A stretch of DNA of 11,273 nt from CF-72 sp051006215 (lineage in GTDB: Bacteria; Chloroflexota; UBA6077; CF-72): the NCBI GenBank assembly GCA_051006215.1, contig JBPCIO010000377.1:1-11273 (forward strand), written 5' to 3'. Position 1 is the stretch's first letter. The number at the start of each line of letters is the position of its first letter. Made by a program: the position numbers and the translations under genes. Positions 1 through 6,773 of the stretch are shown here, in pieces. Under the pieces are notes generated by a model that was not told the origin of the DNA, did no database searches, and saw only the letters and a program-made list of their open reading frames with translations.

Positions 1-2
1 TC

Positions 3-998
3 CGTACACCGCACGGTCTCGCACGCGTGGTCGACGGCGCGAACCTGACCATCAATCGCGGTGAGATCTTTGGTCTGGCCGGCGAGTCTGGCTCCGGCAA
101 GACGACGCTGGTCGAAGCGATCTTGCAGATCGTGCGCTTCGCCAATCGCGAGGCGACGGGCCATATCTGGTTTACGCCGCGCAACGCGAGCGCACCGGTC
201 GACCTCATGACGCTGTCTGTAGCCAAGCTGCGTCGGTACCGTTGGCAACATTTATCGTACGTGCCACAGGGGTCGATGAACTCGCTCAATCCGGTCGTCC
301 GTATCGCTGACCAGATCGTGGAGGCGATGACCGCTCACGGAGTTGACCGAGCGGCGGCGCGCGACAAGATTCCCATGCTCCTCGAAAAGGTGGGGCTGGA
401 ACCGCGTGTGGCGCGACTGTATCCGCACGAGCTATCTGGTGGTATGCGGCAGCGCGCGATCATCGCGACCGCGATCGCGATGGATCCCGAGTTGATCGTG
501 GCGGATGAACCGACGACGGCGCTCGACGTGAACGTGCAGCGCACCATTCTCGAGACGCTGCTGACGCTCCGCCGCGAGTACGGGGTCGCCATTCTGCTCG
601 TCAGTCACGACCTTCCGGTGCATGCGCAACTGGTCGATCGCACCGCGATCATGTACGCGGGGCAGGTCGTCGAGGTTGGTGACGTGCGCTCGGTGCTCAA
701 GAACAGCCTGCATCCGTATACGCGCGGACTCATGCACTCGATCCCCACCGTCGGCGGGGAACGTCTGCGAATCGACGGCATCGCCGGCGTTGCCCCCAGC
801 CCTACGAGCTGGCCAACTGGCTGCCGTTTTCACCCACGCTGCCCGGTGGCGATGCCGGTCTGCCAGAAGCACGCGCCGCGCTTGGCGGAGGTGGCGGCGG
901 GTGACCGGCCTCTGCCATGGGGCCCGCGCCATATAGATGCGGATCGCCAGGTCGCGTGTCACGTCTATCCGGAGTCGACTGTGCGAGAACTGGTGTGA
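3..998 (+). CDS. Opp/Dpp-type ABC transporter ATP-binding protein (OppD-like), 5' end cut by window edge
   Basis: This is the first of two cytoplasmic ATPases that energise an oligopeptide or oligosaccharide importer. The frame is open to the left edge, and the codons before position 27 (RTPHGLARVVDG) already match the family's N-terminal strand, so the true start lies upstream. Visible residues counted from position 3: Walker A GESGSGKTT 27-35, Q-loop in VPQGSMNSLNP (Gln89), signature LSGGMRQR 144-151, Walker B LIVADE 164-169, H-loop His202. The C-terminal oligo_HPY extension carries Cys274, 280, 287 and 319; in a characterised DppD relative such cysteines hold an iron-sulfur cluster. The C-terminus is complete. 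The stop overlaps the start of the next ATPase (GTGA), as expected for a co-translated pair. The permease and binding-protein genes are presumably to the left, outside the window. The substrate cannot be read from this gene. Confidence 0.95.
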   Translation, partial: RTPHGLARVVDGANLTINRGEIFGLAGESGSGKTTLVEAILQIVRFANREATGHIWFTPRNASAPVDLMTLSVAKLRRYRWQHLSYVPQGSMNSLNPVVRIADQIVEAMTAHGVDRAAARDKIPMLLEKVGLEPRVARLYPHELSGGMRQRAIIATAIAMDPELIVADEPTTALDVNVQRTILETLLTLRREYGVAILLVSHDLPVHAQLVDRTAIMYAGQVVEVGDVRSVLKNSLHPYTRGLMHSIPTVGGERLRIDGIAGVAPSPTSWPTGCRFHPRCPVAMPVCQKHAPRLAEVAAGDRPLPWGPRHIDADRQVACHVYPESTVRELV

Positions 999-2029
999 CC
1001 GCCTCGGACGGCCCGCTCATTGAGATGCGCGAGATGACGAAGCAGTTTGGCAACTCGGCGCCAAAGGGTGGTGGGGTGCTAGCCGCTGACCGGGTTTCGT
1101 TGACCCTGGCGCAATCACCACCCCGGATTCTCAGCATCGTCGGCGAGTCTGGCTCGGGCAAGACGACGGTGGCGCGGGCGCTGCTTGGACTTAGCCCGCC
1201 TACCAGCGGCAGCGTCTTATACCGGGGTGCGAATGTTTACGGTCTGCACGGCGCGGCGATGGCGATGTACCGCAAAGAGGTCCAGGCTATTTTTCAGGAC
1301 CCATACGGGATCTATAACCCGTTCTACCGCATAGACCGCGTCTTCAACATGCTTTTCGACAAATTCAAGCTTGCGTCTGGCAAGAAGGAACGCTCGGAGC
1401 TTATCGAGGGCGCTCTACGCGCCGTGAACCTACGGCCGACGGATGTGCTCGGGCGGTACCCGCACGAACTGTCCGGCGGAGAGCGTCAGCGCGTCATGCT
1501 GGCTCGGGCGTATCTCCTGCGCCCGCGAGTCATCGTCGCGGACGAACCGATCTCGATGCTTGATGTCGCCGTTCGGGCGACCTTCATGAACATCTTGCTC
1601 GATTTCAAGGAACAATACGGCATGTCCACCGTGTTCATCACGCACGATCTGTCGAGCGCCTACTATCTTGGCGGCGACATCCTGGTTATGGCGCGAGGGC
1701 GGGTGGTGGAAGAGGGCCCGGCCGAGACGGTCATGCAAAAACCGTTGCACCCGTATACACAGTTGCTCCTGAAATCGATCCCGTCGCCGGATCCAGACCA
1801 GCGCTGGGACGGTGCAACGTTCCCGACCAATGCTGCTTCGCTTGACGCGCTCGTACGTCGAGACCGGTGCCTGTTCGCCGAGCGGTGTCCGTATGCGAAG
1901 CCGGTCTGCTGGGGGACGCGACCCTCCATCCGGCCAGTCGACCAGCAGCGCGTTGCCTGTCATCTGTATCAGACCAGCGACCAAATGGACCTCCACCCCG
2001 ACGTGGCAACCGAGATGCACACGCTCTGA
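995..2029 (+). CDS. Opp/Dpp-type ABC transporter ATP-binding protein (OppF-like)
   Basis: This is the second ATPase of the same importer, 344 aa. I chose GTG at 995 because it overlaps the upstream TGA (GTGA at 995-998) and gives a normal family length; an ATG at 1022 is the alternative. The frame extends further upstream but only inside the OppD gene. Motifs: Walker A GESGSGKTT 50-58, Q-loop Gln101 in QDPYGIYNPFYR, signature LSGGERQR 159-166, Walker B VIVADE 179-184, H-loop His217, then an oligo_HPY tail with Cys292, 298, 305 and 322. The Q-loop reads YGIYNPFYR rather than the usual LNPR-type sequence of dipeptide transporters. From memory, that variant is common in Opp-type systems of thermophiles and Chloroflexota-like bacteria that import oligosaccharides, so a sugar substrate is possible. 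The gene is convergent with the MalG-like permease, 61 bp away; that gap shows no convincing terminator. Confidence 0.94.
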   Translation: MTASDGPLIEMREMTKQFGNSAPKGGGVLAADRVSLTLAQSPPRILSIVGESGSGKTTVARALLGLSPPTSGSVLYRGANVYGLHGAAMAMYRKEVQAIFQDPYGIYNPFYRIDRVFNMLFDKFKLASGKKERSELIEGALRAVNLRPTDVLGRYPHELSGGERQRVMLARAYLLRPRVIVADEPISMLDVAVRATFMNILLDFKEQYGMSTVFITHDLSSAYYLGGDILVMARGRVVEEGPAETVMQKPLHPYTQLLLKSIPSPDPDQRWDGATFPTNAASLDALVRRDRCLFAERCPYAKPVCWGTRPSIRPVDQQRVACHLYQTSDQMDLHPDVATEMHTL

Positions 2030-2090
2030 CCTGGGTGCGTGAAGTGGAGACCCGCGTCTGCGACCTCCTGGATCAATGCCTTACGTGCGC

Positions 2091-2930
2091 TCAGCCCTTG
2101 ACGGCGCCGGCCGTCAGGCCCGAGATGAACTGCCGCGACAGCGCCACGTAGGCGAGCAGCACCGGCAACAGTGAAATGGTGACGTTCGCGAAGATCAATC
2201 CCCACTCGGTGGAGTACGTTCCGTAGAAATTGATGATCCCGACCGGCAGGGTATGCGTATCCGGTCTTGTCGACAGGATGAGCGCAATGAAGAAGTCGTT
2301 CCACATCCAGACGCCGTTCAAGATCACCACCGCCGCGAGCGCCGGACGCATGAGCGGCAACATGACATCCAGGAATACGCGGAAGTGACTCGCGCCGTCT
2401 ATCCGCGCGGCATCCTCCAGGTCTCGCGGCAGGGTGGCAAAGAAGCCGACCAGGATCAACACTCCGAGTGGGATGCCGAATACGGAGTACGCGATGATGA
2501 GCCCGGGCAGAGTTCCGAGCGCGCCGATTTCCCGTAACAACACGAACAGTGGCAGCATGATCAGCTGAACGGGCACGACCAGCCCACCAACGAACAGCAG
2601 GCGGACCCCGGTCCGGAGGCGGAACGAGAAACGTGCGATGCCGTAGGCTGCCAGACACGCCAGCGTTGTGCTGATGATGACTGAGGACGTGGTGACGATC
2701 ACACTGTTGGGAAACGTGGTCGAGATTGCCGCCTCCTGCCAGGCTCGCACATAGTTTGACAGCGTCCACGACTGTGGCAAGCCGTACGGGGCCGCGAAGA
2801 ACTGCTGGACGGTTTTGAACGATCCAAGTACCAAGAACACAATCGGCACGAGCACCAGCAGCGAGACGACGATGAGCAGAGCATGCCAAACCACTGATTC
2901 GAGCAGACCGCGCGTGCGCGACGCACTCAC
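2091..2930 (-). CDS. CUT1-type sugar ABC transporter permease (MalG-like)
   Basis: This inner-membrane permease, 279 aa, is of the MalG type in carbohydrate importers. About six hydrophobic segments are visible (roughly residues 13-37, 75-100, 108-132, 142-165, 197-218 and 246-264). The cytoplasmic EAA coupling loop, EDAARIDGASHFRVFLDVML followed by PLMRP, is at about 172-195 and is where the ATPase docks. The start is GTG at 2930, overlapping the stop of the upstream permease gene as GTGA, which implies translational coupling. It is the last gene of the binding protein-MalF-MalG cassette. No ATPase follows; in CUT1 systems a shared MsmK/MalK-like ATPase encoded elsewhere often serves. The substrate is unknown, since no glycoside hydrolase or sugar-metabolism gene lies nearby. 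Confidence 0.95.
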   Translation of the reverse strand: MSASRTRGLLESVVWHALLIVVSLLVLVPIVFLVLGSFKTVQQFFAAPYGLPQSWTLSNYVRAWQEAAISTTFPNSVIVTTSSVIISTTLACLAAYGIARFSFRLRTGVRLLFVGGLVVPVQLIMLPLFVLLREIGALGTLPGLIIAYSVFGIPLGVLILVGFFATLPRDLEDAARIDGASHFRVFLDVMLPLMRPALAAVVILNGVWMWNDFFIALILSTRPDTHTLPVGIINFYGTYSTEWGLIFANVTISLLPVLLAYVALSRQFISGLTAGAVKG

Positions 2931-3868
2931 TGCAGGTCCCGCTCCCGGCGTCCGAGCAGCGTAAGCAGCACACCCGAAATCGTCGCCACGATCACGAACA
3001 GGAGCACGCCCTCCGCAATCCCATAGCTCATGTGCATGTTGCTGCCGAATGATCCGCCGATGCCGAAGGCATCAGAGTAGATGAGAGTGCCCAAAACCGA
3101 TGTTGCCCCATCGGGGGATCCGGTCGGGCCGCCGAGCACGTAGACCAGGTCAAATGAACGGAAAATGATAATGAACGACAGCACCGTCAACACCGTGAAG
3201 GCGGGCGCGAGCAACGGGAAGGTCACGTGCAGGAACGTGAGCCACCCATCGGCACCGTCAATGCGCGCAGCCTGACGCAGTTCTTCGGGCACCCCTTGAA
3301 GACCCGCCAGGTAGAGGACCACTGCAATGCCATTCCACTGCCAGAACTGAATAAGGGTCACCACTGCCAGAGCCAGGGCGGGGTCGGCCAGCCAGTTTCG
3401 GGCAAAACTGCCCAGTCCAACGTCGCGGAGGAAGGGGTTGATGGCCCCGATATTGGGACTCAGGAGTGTGTCCCAGATGAAGCCGGTGGCAACGGCGGAC
3501 GTGATCACCGGCAGGAAGATGATGGCTCGGTAAATATGGGCCCAAGGCGAGCTGCGGTTGAGTAGCAGCGCTAGGCCGAGCGAGACAGTGTTCTGCAGCA
3601 CGAAGATGCCAGCGAACATCGCCACATTGTGACTAGCTGCTCGGAAGAAGGCCGCACTGGTGATGATCTGTCCGAAATTGGCGAGACCAACGAATGGTTT
3701 GATCTCGCCGAGACCGCTCCAGCCATAAGTGCCGAGCCAGAAGGCGGTGGCTGTCGGGAATACGAAGAACACGGCGTAGAACGCCAGCGCGGGGGCGGTG
3801 AACCAGACATACGCGGGCACCCCCGAACGAGCCACGACGCGGGCGGGCAGTTCCACCGGAGCTGCCAC
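2927..3868 (-). CDS. CUT1-type sugar ABC transporter permease (MalF-like)
   Basis: This membrane permease, about 313 aa, pairs with the MalG-like protein to form the translocation channel. Hydrophobic segments with this start lie at about 21-44, 79-103, 115-135, 164-188, 220-243 and 283-305. The EAA loop EELRQAARIDGADGWLTF with FPLLAP is at about 195-222. The frame is open back to 3994, but that would overlap the binding-protein gene by over 100 bp and add a non-conserved arginine-rich stretch. I therefore prefer GTG at 3868, 13 nt after the binding-protein stop, with a GGCGGG-like stretch just before it. GTG at 3904 or 3856 remains possible, so the start is less sure than the gene. The stop overlaps the next permease's GTG. 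Confidence 0.93.
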   Translation of the reverse strand: MAAPVELPARVVARSGVPAYVWFTAPALAFYAVFFVFPTATAFWLGTYGWSGLGEIKPFVGLANFGQIITSAAFFRAASHNVAMFAGIFVLQNTVSLGLALLLNRSSPWAHIYRAIIFLPVITSAVATGFIWDTLLSPNIGAINPFLRDVGLGSFARNWLADPALALAVVTLIQFWQWNGIAVVLYLAGLQGVPEELRQAARIDGADGWLTFLHVTFPLLAPAFTVLTVLSFIIIFRSFDLVYVLGGPTGSPDGATSVLGTLIYSDAFGIGGSFGSNMHMSYGIAEGVLLFVIVATISGVLLTLLGRRERDLQ

Positions 3869-3881
3869 ACCCGCCAGTGGC

Positions 3882-5237
3882 CTAGGCGCTGGTCTTAATG
3901 CCACCCTGCATTGCCTTCGCCATGTCTGCCGGAGTGAGGCGGCCGGTGAAGACGCCCATGCCGTCCTTGGCGAAGATATCCAGGGCCGAGCCAAACTGCG
4001 GAGTGTCTAGCCAGACCGCCACGTTGGCCTGGCCGGCATCGACCATCTCCTTGGCGACTCGGTCTTCGGTTGAAGCTACGCCCTTGCCGACCGGCTGCGC
4101 AATGGTGTTGGCGACCAGTTGCTGTGCCTCCTTCGTTCCCAGCCAGCCGACGAATGCCGCGGCTTGATCGGGCGCTTTGGTCTTGGAGTTCACCGTGTAG
4201 ATGAGCTCCATGCCCGTGACAGTAGTCGGCTTGCCACCGCTGGTGGCGGAGGGTGGGAATCCAAACACCCCAACGTCCACGCTGGGGTTGACCTGCTTGT
4301 AGCCAGTGTAGTCGGCAGAGCCGCCGGGAATCATGGCGGCTCGGGCGTTGGCGAATTCCGCTTTGCCTTCGGCGTACGAGACCGATTGGAAGCCATCGCT
4401 AAAGTAGGGCTGGAGCGCCGTCATCAAGCTGGCCGCGGGTAGGAGCTTGTCGTCGGTCAGCTTCACCTTGCCAGTCATCAGATCCTGCGAGCCTGACTCA
4501 CCCAGGCTGCTGGAGACCGCCAGGTTGTACAGGAAGTACGGGAGAATTCCGTCCTTACCCGGCATCTCCAACGGCGTCACCCCAGCGTCCTTGAGTTGCT
4601 TGCAGACGGCAAGCAGATCGTCCCACGTTTTCGGCGCGGTGATGTTGTACTTCTGAAATATCGGGCGTTGGTAGAAGATGCCAACGGTGTAGGCCGCCAG
4701 GGGGCTGCCCCAGACTTTGCCATCGGCGCTCTTGACCTGATTGGCGGCAGCCGCGATGAGGTTGTCGACGACGACCTTGCCGCTCAGGTCGAGAATCTGG
4801 CCAGCCGCAGCGGCAGCGGCGACGCTCGTGCCCGGCCCGAAACCGATGATGTCGGGAGCGGCGCCTCCAGCGATGGCAGTGCTGAGCGCGGTGTTGTAGT
4901 CCTCGCCACGCTTGAAGTCGAGGTTGATCGTGACGGCCGGGTTAGCGGTGGTAAAGACCCCTACCAGCTTGGTGAGCGGGTCCTTCCACTCGGGATGGTT
5001 GCCCCACATGGTCAGCGTAGCGGACGCCGCAGGTTTGGCCGCCGGGGCCTGCGTGGCTCCACCGGTGGCTGGCGCCGCCCCGCTTGCCGCGGTCGGCGCG
5101 GCAGCCGGCTGCTTTGGGGCAGCGGGTGCGCACGCTGAGACCAGGCCAGCGACTGCTACTTGGGCCGCCCGGCCTAGCCATTGGCGTCGCGTGAGGCCTT
5201 TGCGCTCAGTGTGGCCGGTCACTTCGTGGGGTTGCAT
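3882..5237 (-). CDS. Extracellular sugar-binding lipoprotein (family 1 solute-binding protein, Tat-type signal)
   Basis: This 451-aa binding protein captures the substrate outside the membrane and delivers it to the MalF/MalG-like permeases. The N-terminus has a twin-arginine motif TRRQWLG at 16-22, a hydrophobic stretch, and the lipobox VSAC with Cys36 as the lipidation site. It is therefore predicted to be exported folded by Tat and anchored by lipid. Residues 37-73 form an Ala/Pro/Thr/Gly-rich linker. The family 1 binding domain starts at about 74 (SATLTMWGNHPEW) and includes the segment PDIIGFGPG and a C-terminal AAAFVGWLGTKEAQQLV region. ATG at 5237 is supported by GCGAGGG at 5248-5254, 10 nt upstream. 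It is the first gene of a three-gene minus-strand cassette, in the usual binding protein-MalF-MalG order. The linker style is common in Chloroflexota and some actinobacteria. The ligand cannot be deduced. Confidence 0.95.
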   Translation of the reverse strand: MQPHEVTGHTERKGLTRRQWLGRAAQVAVAGLVSACAPAAPKQPAAAPTAASGAAPATGGATQAPAAKPAASATLTMWGNHPEWKDPLTKLVGVFTTANPAVTINLDFKRGEDYNTALSTAIAGGAAPDIIGFGPGTSVAAAAAAGQILDLSGKVVVDNLIAAAANQVKSADGKVWGSPLAAYTVGIFYQRPIFQKYNITAPKTWDDLLAVCKQLKDAGVTPLEMPGKDGILPYFLYNLAVSSSLGESGSQDLMTGKVKLTDDKLLPAASLMTALQPYFSDGFQSVSYAEGKAEFANARAAMIPGGSADYTGYKQVNPSVDVGVFGFPPSATSGGKPTTVTGMELIYTVNSKTKAPDQAAAFVGWLGTKEAQQLVANTIAQPVGKGVASTEDRVAKEMVDAGQANVAVWLDTPQFGSALDIFAKDGMGVFTGRLTPADMAKAMQGGIKTSA

Positions 5238-5347
5238 GCCCGCGTGGCCCTCGCTTTGCTGCTGAGGTAGTTTCCTTGCGGCGCTCGGGCCGCGGCTATC
5301 GTGACGCCATCCTACGATATTGGATTGGCAGATGGACGGTCCTCTGG

Positions 5348-5374
5348 GCGAGGGCAGGCAGCACCTGCCTCCGC
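5348..5374 (-). terminator. GC-rich hairpin between the VOC gene and the sugar-transport cassette
   Basis: An inverted repeat is centred on GGCAGG-CAGCA-CCTGCC. With a one-base bulge the arms extend to GAGGGCAGG and CCTGCCTC. It lies about 40 nt downstream of the minus-strand VOC stop and about 110 nt before the binding-protein ATG. No T-run follows on the minus strand, so it is not a canonical intrinsic terminator. It could be a transcript-end or processing hairpin, or a leader structure of the cassette. The rest of the 174-nt gap shows no gene I can support. Confidence 0.35.
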
Positions 5375-5411
5375 CAGTCCTACGTCCGCCGCTCGACCAC
5401 CGGGCGCATGT

Positions 5412-5798
5412 TCATCCAAGCTGGCGGCTCGGCCGCGCTTGAGCGAATTCCAGGACATATTGGACCTGGCCGGACGGGTCCCTGATGCCGAAGCACGTGC
5501 CGAACGGCATCTGCCGCAACGGCAGACTGACTTCAGCTCTGGTCGACATCTCGCGGAATGCTGCTCCAGCGTCGTCGACCACCCACCACAACTCGGGCGT
5601 GTCGGCCGCGGTGGGGTCAATCGGCTCATCACTCGTGATGGCGTACCTGGCGCCGTCGCCAGCCTTGAATTGAACAAATGTCGGATGATCTCGCTCGACT
5701 TCGATCCCAAGCACGTCGACCAAGAAACGCTTTGTTGCCTCGACGTCGGTGACGTATTCCAGGGCGAATCCGAACCGCGCTGCATGAGAGGTGACCAC
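5412..5798 (-). CDS. VOC (glyoxalase/bleomycin-resistance fold) family protein
   Basis: This small single-domain protein, 128 aa from the chosen start, has the vicinal-oxygen-chelate fold. It opens with ARFGFALEYVTDVEATKRFLVD, followed by a turn at VLGIEVERD, and ends with the typical strand DPSGQVQYVLEF (107-118). Glu117 sits at the usual C-terminal metal-ligand position; other ligands are not obvious. GTG at 5798 is preceded by a perfect AAGGAG (5810-5815, 11-nt spacing). An upstream in-frame GTG at 5843 would add 15 poorly conserved residues and has only a crowded AAGAGG. The protein follows a WYL regulator on the same strand, an arrangement often seen for small VOC enzymes. The substrate is unknown; lyase, dioxygenase and drug-binding activities all occur in this superfamily. 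Confidence 0.88.
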   Translation of the reverse strand: MVTSHAARFGFALEYVTDVEATKRFLVDVLGIEVERDHPTFVQFKAGDGARYAITSDEPIDPTAADTPELWWVVDDAGAAFREMSTRAEVSLPLRQMPFGTCFGIRDPSGQVQYVLEFAQARPSRQLG

Positions 5799-5809
5799 TG
5801 GCGTTGGTG

Positions 5810-5815
5810 CTCCTT
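5810..5815 (-). promoter_or_regulatory. Shine-Dalgarno site that selects the VOC gene start
   Basis: On the minus strand the sequence reads AAGGAG, 11 nt before GTG at 5798. It is one of two perfect AAGGAG sites at gene starts in this window, and it argues for the shorter VOC reading over the GTG at 5843. Confidence 0.55.
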
Positions 5816-5947
5816 GTCGGATGTTCTTCGAGGTCCGCTGCACGGCCTCTTGACATCACCGTAAAGGGTCCGTGCGACAACGTTGTGTCGGGAATTCGGA
5901 GTGGGTTTCAGGCCGGGTCACCCCGACCAGTACATCGAGTGCGTCGG

Positions 5948-6649
5948 CTAGATCAATGCGGGCTCGGCCAGCTCGAACGGCAGGTCGGGCAGCATCGCAT
6001 CCAACGACCGCGGGTCGACCGCCTCGGCGGTCAGGCTGGCCTGCGCAATGCGGTCTAGCCGAAACGCACGCGGAGCCTGGCGCAGGCGGCACCAGGCGGC
6101 GAGATACCAACCGTGACGGGTGCCGAGCAGGCCCGCCGGCTCGACCGTCCGCTGCGTCTCCCGCGCGTCCCCGTCCCGATAGGTCAATTCGACAGCCACC
6201 GAGTCGATCAGCGCCTGCTGGAGCACTTCCGCGAGTGGCTGGGCGGCATCGATGTGGGGCCCCTGAGCCACGCGAATACGGCTCACCAGCTTCGAAGCGT
6301 GGCTGCGCGGAGCGCTCGCCATGACGCCGGTGAGCTTCGTGAGGGCCGAGCGCCCGGCCGCGGCAAAGGGCATGGCGCGCGTCACCGCAAGAGCCGTTGC
6401 GATAGCGGCTGCTTCGCCGGAGGTGAGGTTCAGGGGTGGCAGAGTGGTGTCCGCATTGAGCGCGTAGCCGCCGCCCGGACCCGGCTGGGCCCAGATTGGC
6501 ACGCCGGCTTCCTGGAGTGCCAGGAGATCACGTTCGATCGTCCGCGTCGTGACTTCGAATCGCTTTGCTAGCTCGCCTGCGCGCATGAGCCGGGGTGCGC
6601 GGGCACGCAACTCCTCTACCAGCGCGTACAGGCGATCGGTCCGATTCAC
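5948..6649 (-). CDS. YafY-type HTH and WYL-domain transcriptional regulator
   Basis: This 233-aa regulator has an N-terminal winged helix-turn-helix at about 1-62, with RAGELAKRFEVTTRTIERDL as the DNA-reading part and a wing PGPGGGYAL. A WYL domain follows at about 139-205, with the hallmark GWYLAAW (180-186) and FRLDRI (196-201). WYL domains sense ligands such as nucleotides or nucleic acid, and YafY-type members usually act as repressors or activators of adjacent small operons. The start is GTG at 6649. No Shine-Dalgarno is visible; instead a TAGATT hexamer ends 6 nt before the GTG, so a leaderless message is possible. The VOC gene downstream on the same strand is the obvious target. The ureohydrolase gene is divergent across a 124-nt gap and is a second candidate target. 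Confidence 0.93.
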   Translation of the reverse strand: MNRTDRLYALVEELRARAPRLMRAGELAKRFEVTTRTIERDLLALQEAGVPIWAQPGPGGGYALNADTTLPPLNLTSGEAAAIATALAVTRAMPFAAAGRSALTKLTGVMASAPRSHASKLVSRIRVAQGPHIDAAQPLAEVLQQALIDSVAVELTYRDGDARETQRTVEPAGLLGTRHGWYLAAWCRLRQAPRAFRLDRIAQASLTAEAVDPRSLDAMLPDLPFELAEPALI

Positions 6650-6655
6650 AGCTTG

Positions 6656-6661
6656 AATCTA
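6656..6661 (-). promoter_or_regulatory. Candidate -10 element for a leaderless WYL regulator message
   Basis: On the minus strand TAGATT (4 of 6 matches to TATAAT, with the key T1, A2 and T6) ends 6 nt before GTG at 6649. Transcription would then begin at the start codon itself. The -35 is poor (TGGACT with a 15-nt spacer is the nearest), so this is weak evidence. Confidence 0.3.
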
Positions 6662-6773
6662 GCAATACTGCCCGACAGTCCATCGTCCGTAGCCAGGACG
6701 GATTGCGCCAAGCCACACGCAACAGGCTGGTCCGCCTTGACGCAGCTACGCCTGTACCACCCACGATAGATGG

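Noticed and set aside
2030..2090. Terminator between the convergent OppF-like and MalG-like genes.
   Set aside because: The best inverted repeat is AGAC-CCGC-GTCT, four base pairs with no T-run.
1969..2973. Minus-strand open frame of over 300 codons running through the MalG-like gene in another frame.
   Set aside because: It overlaps the real permease along its whole length and has no hydrophobic pattern or motif.
5297..5319. Inverted repeat TATCGT-N11-ACGATA upstream of the binding-protein gene, as a possible operator.
   Set aside because: Six-base arms with an 11-nt spacer are expected about by chance in a gap this size, and no adjacent regulator points to it.
5877..5886. Palindrome ACAACGTTGT in the gap between the WYL and VOC genes.
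   Set aside because: Ten bases only, not placed relative to a convincing promoter; chance is plausible.
6737..6768. Promoter for the ureohydrolase from TTGACG (6737-6742) with CACGAT or ACGATA as -10.
   Set aside because: The -35 is good, but spacers of 19-20 nt and a -10 with at most 3 of 6 matches are too weak to list.
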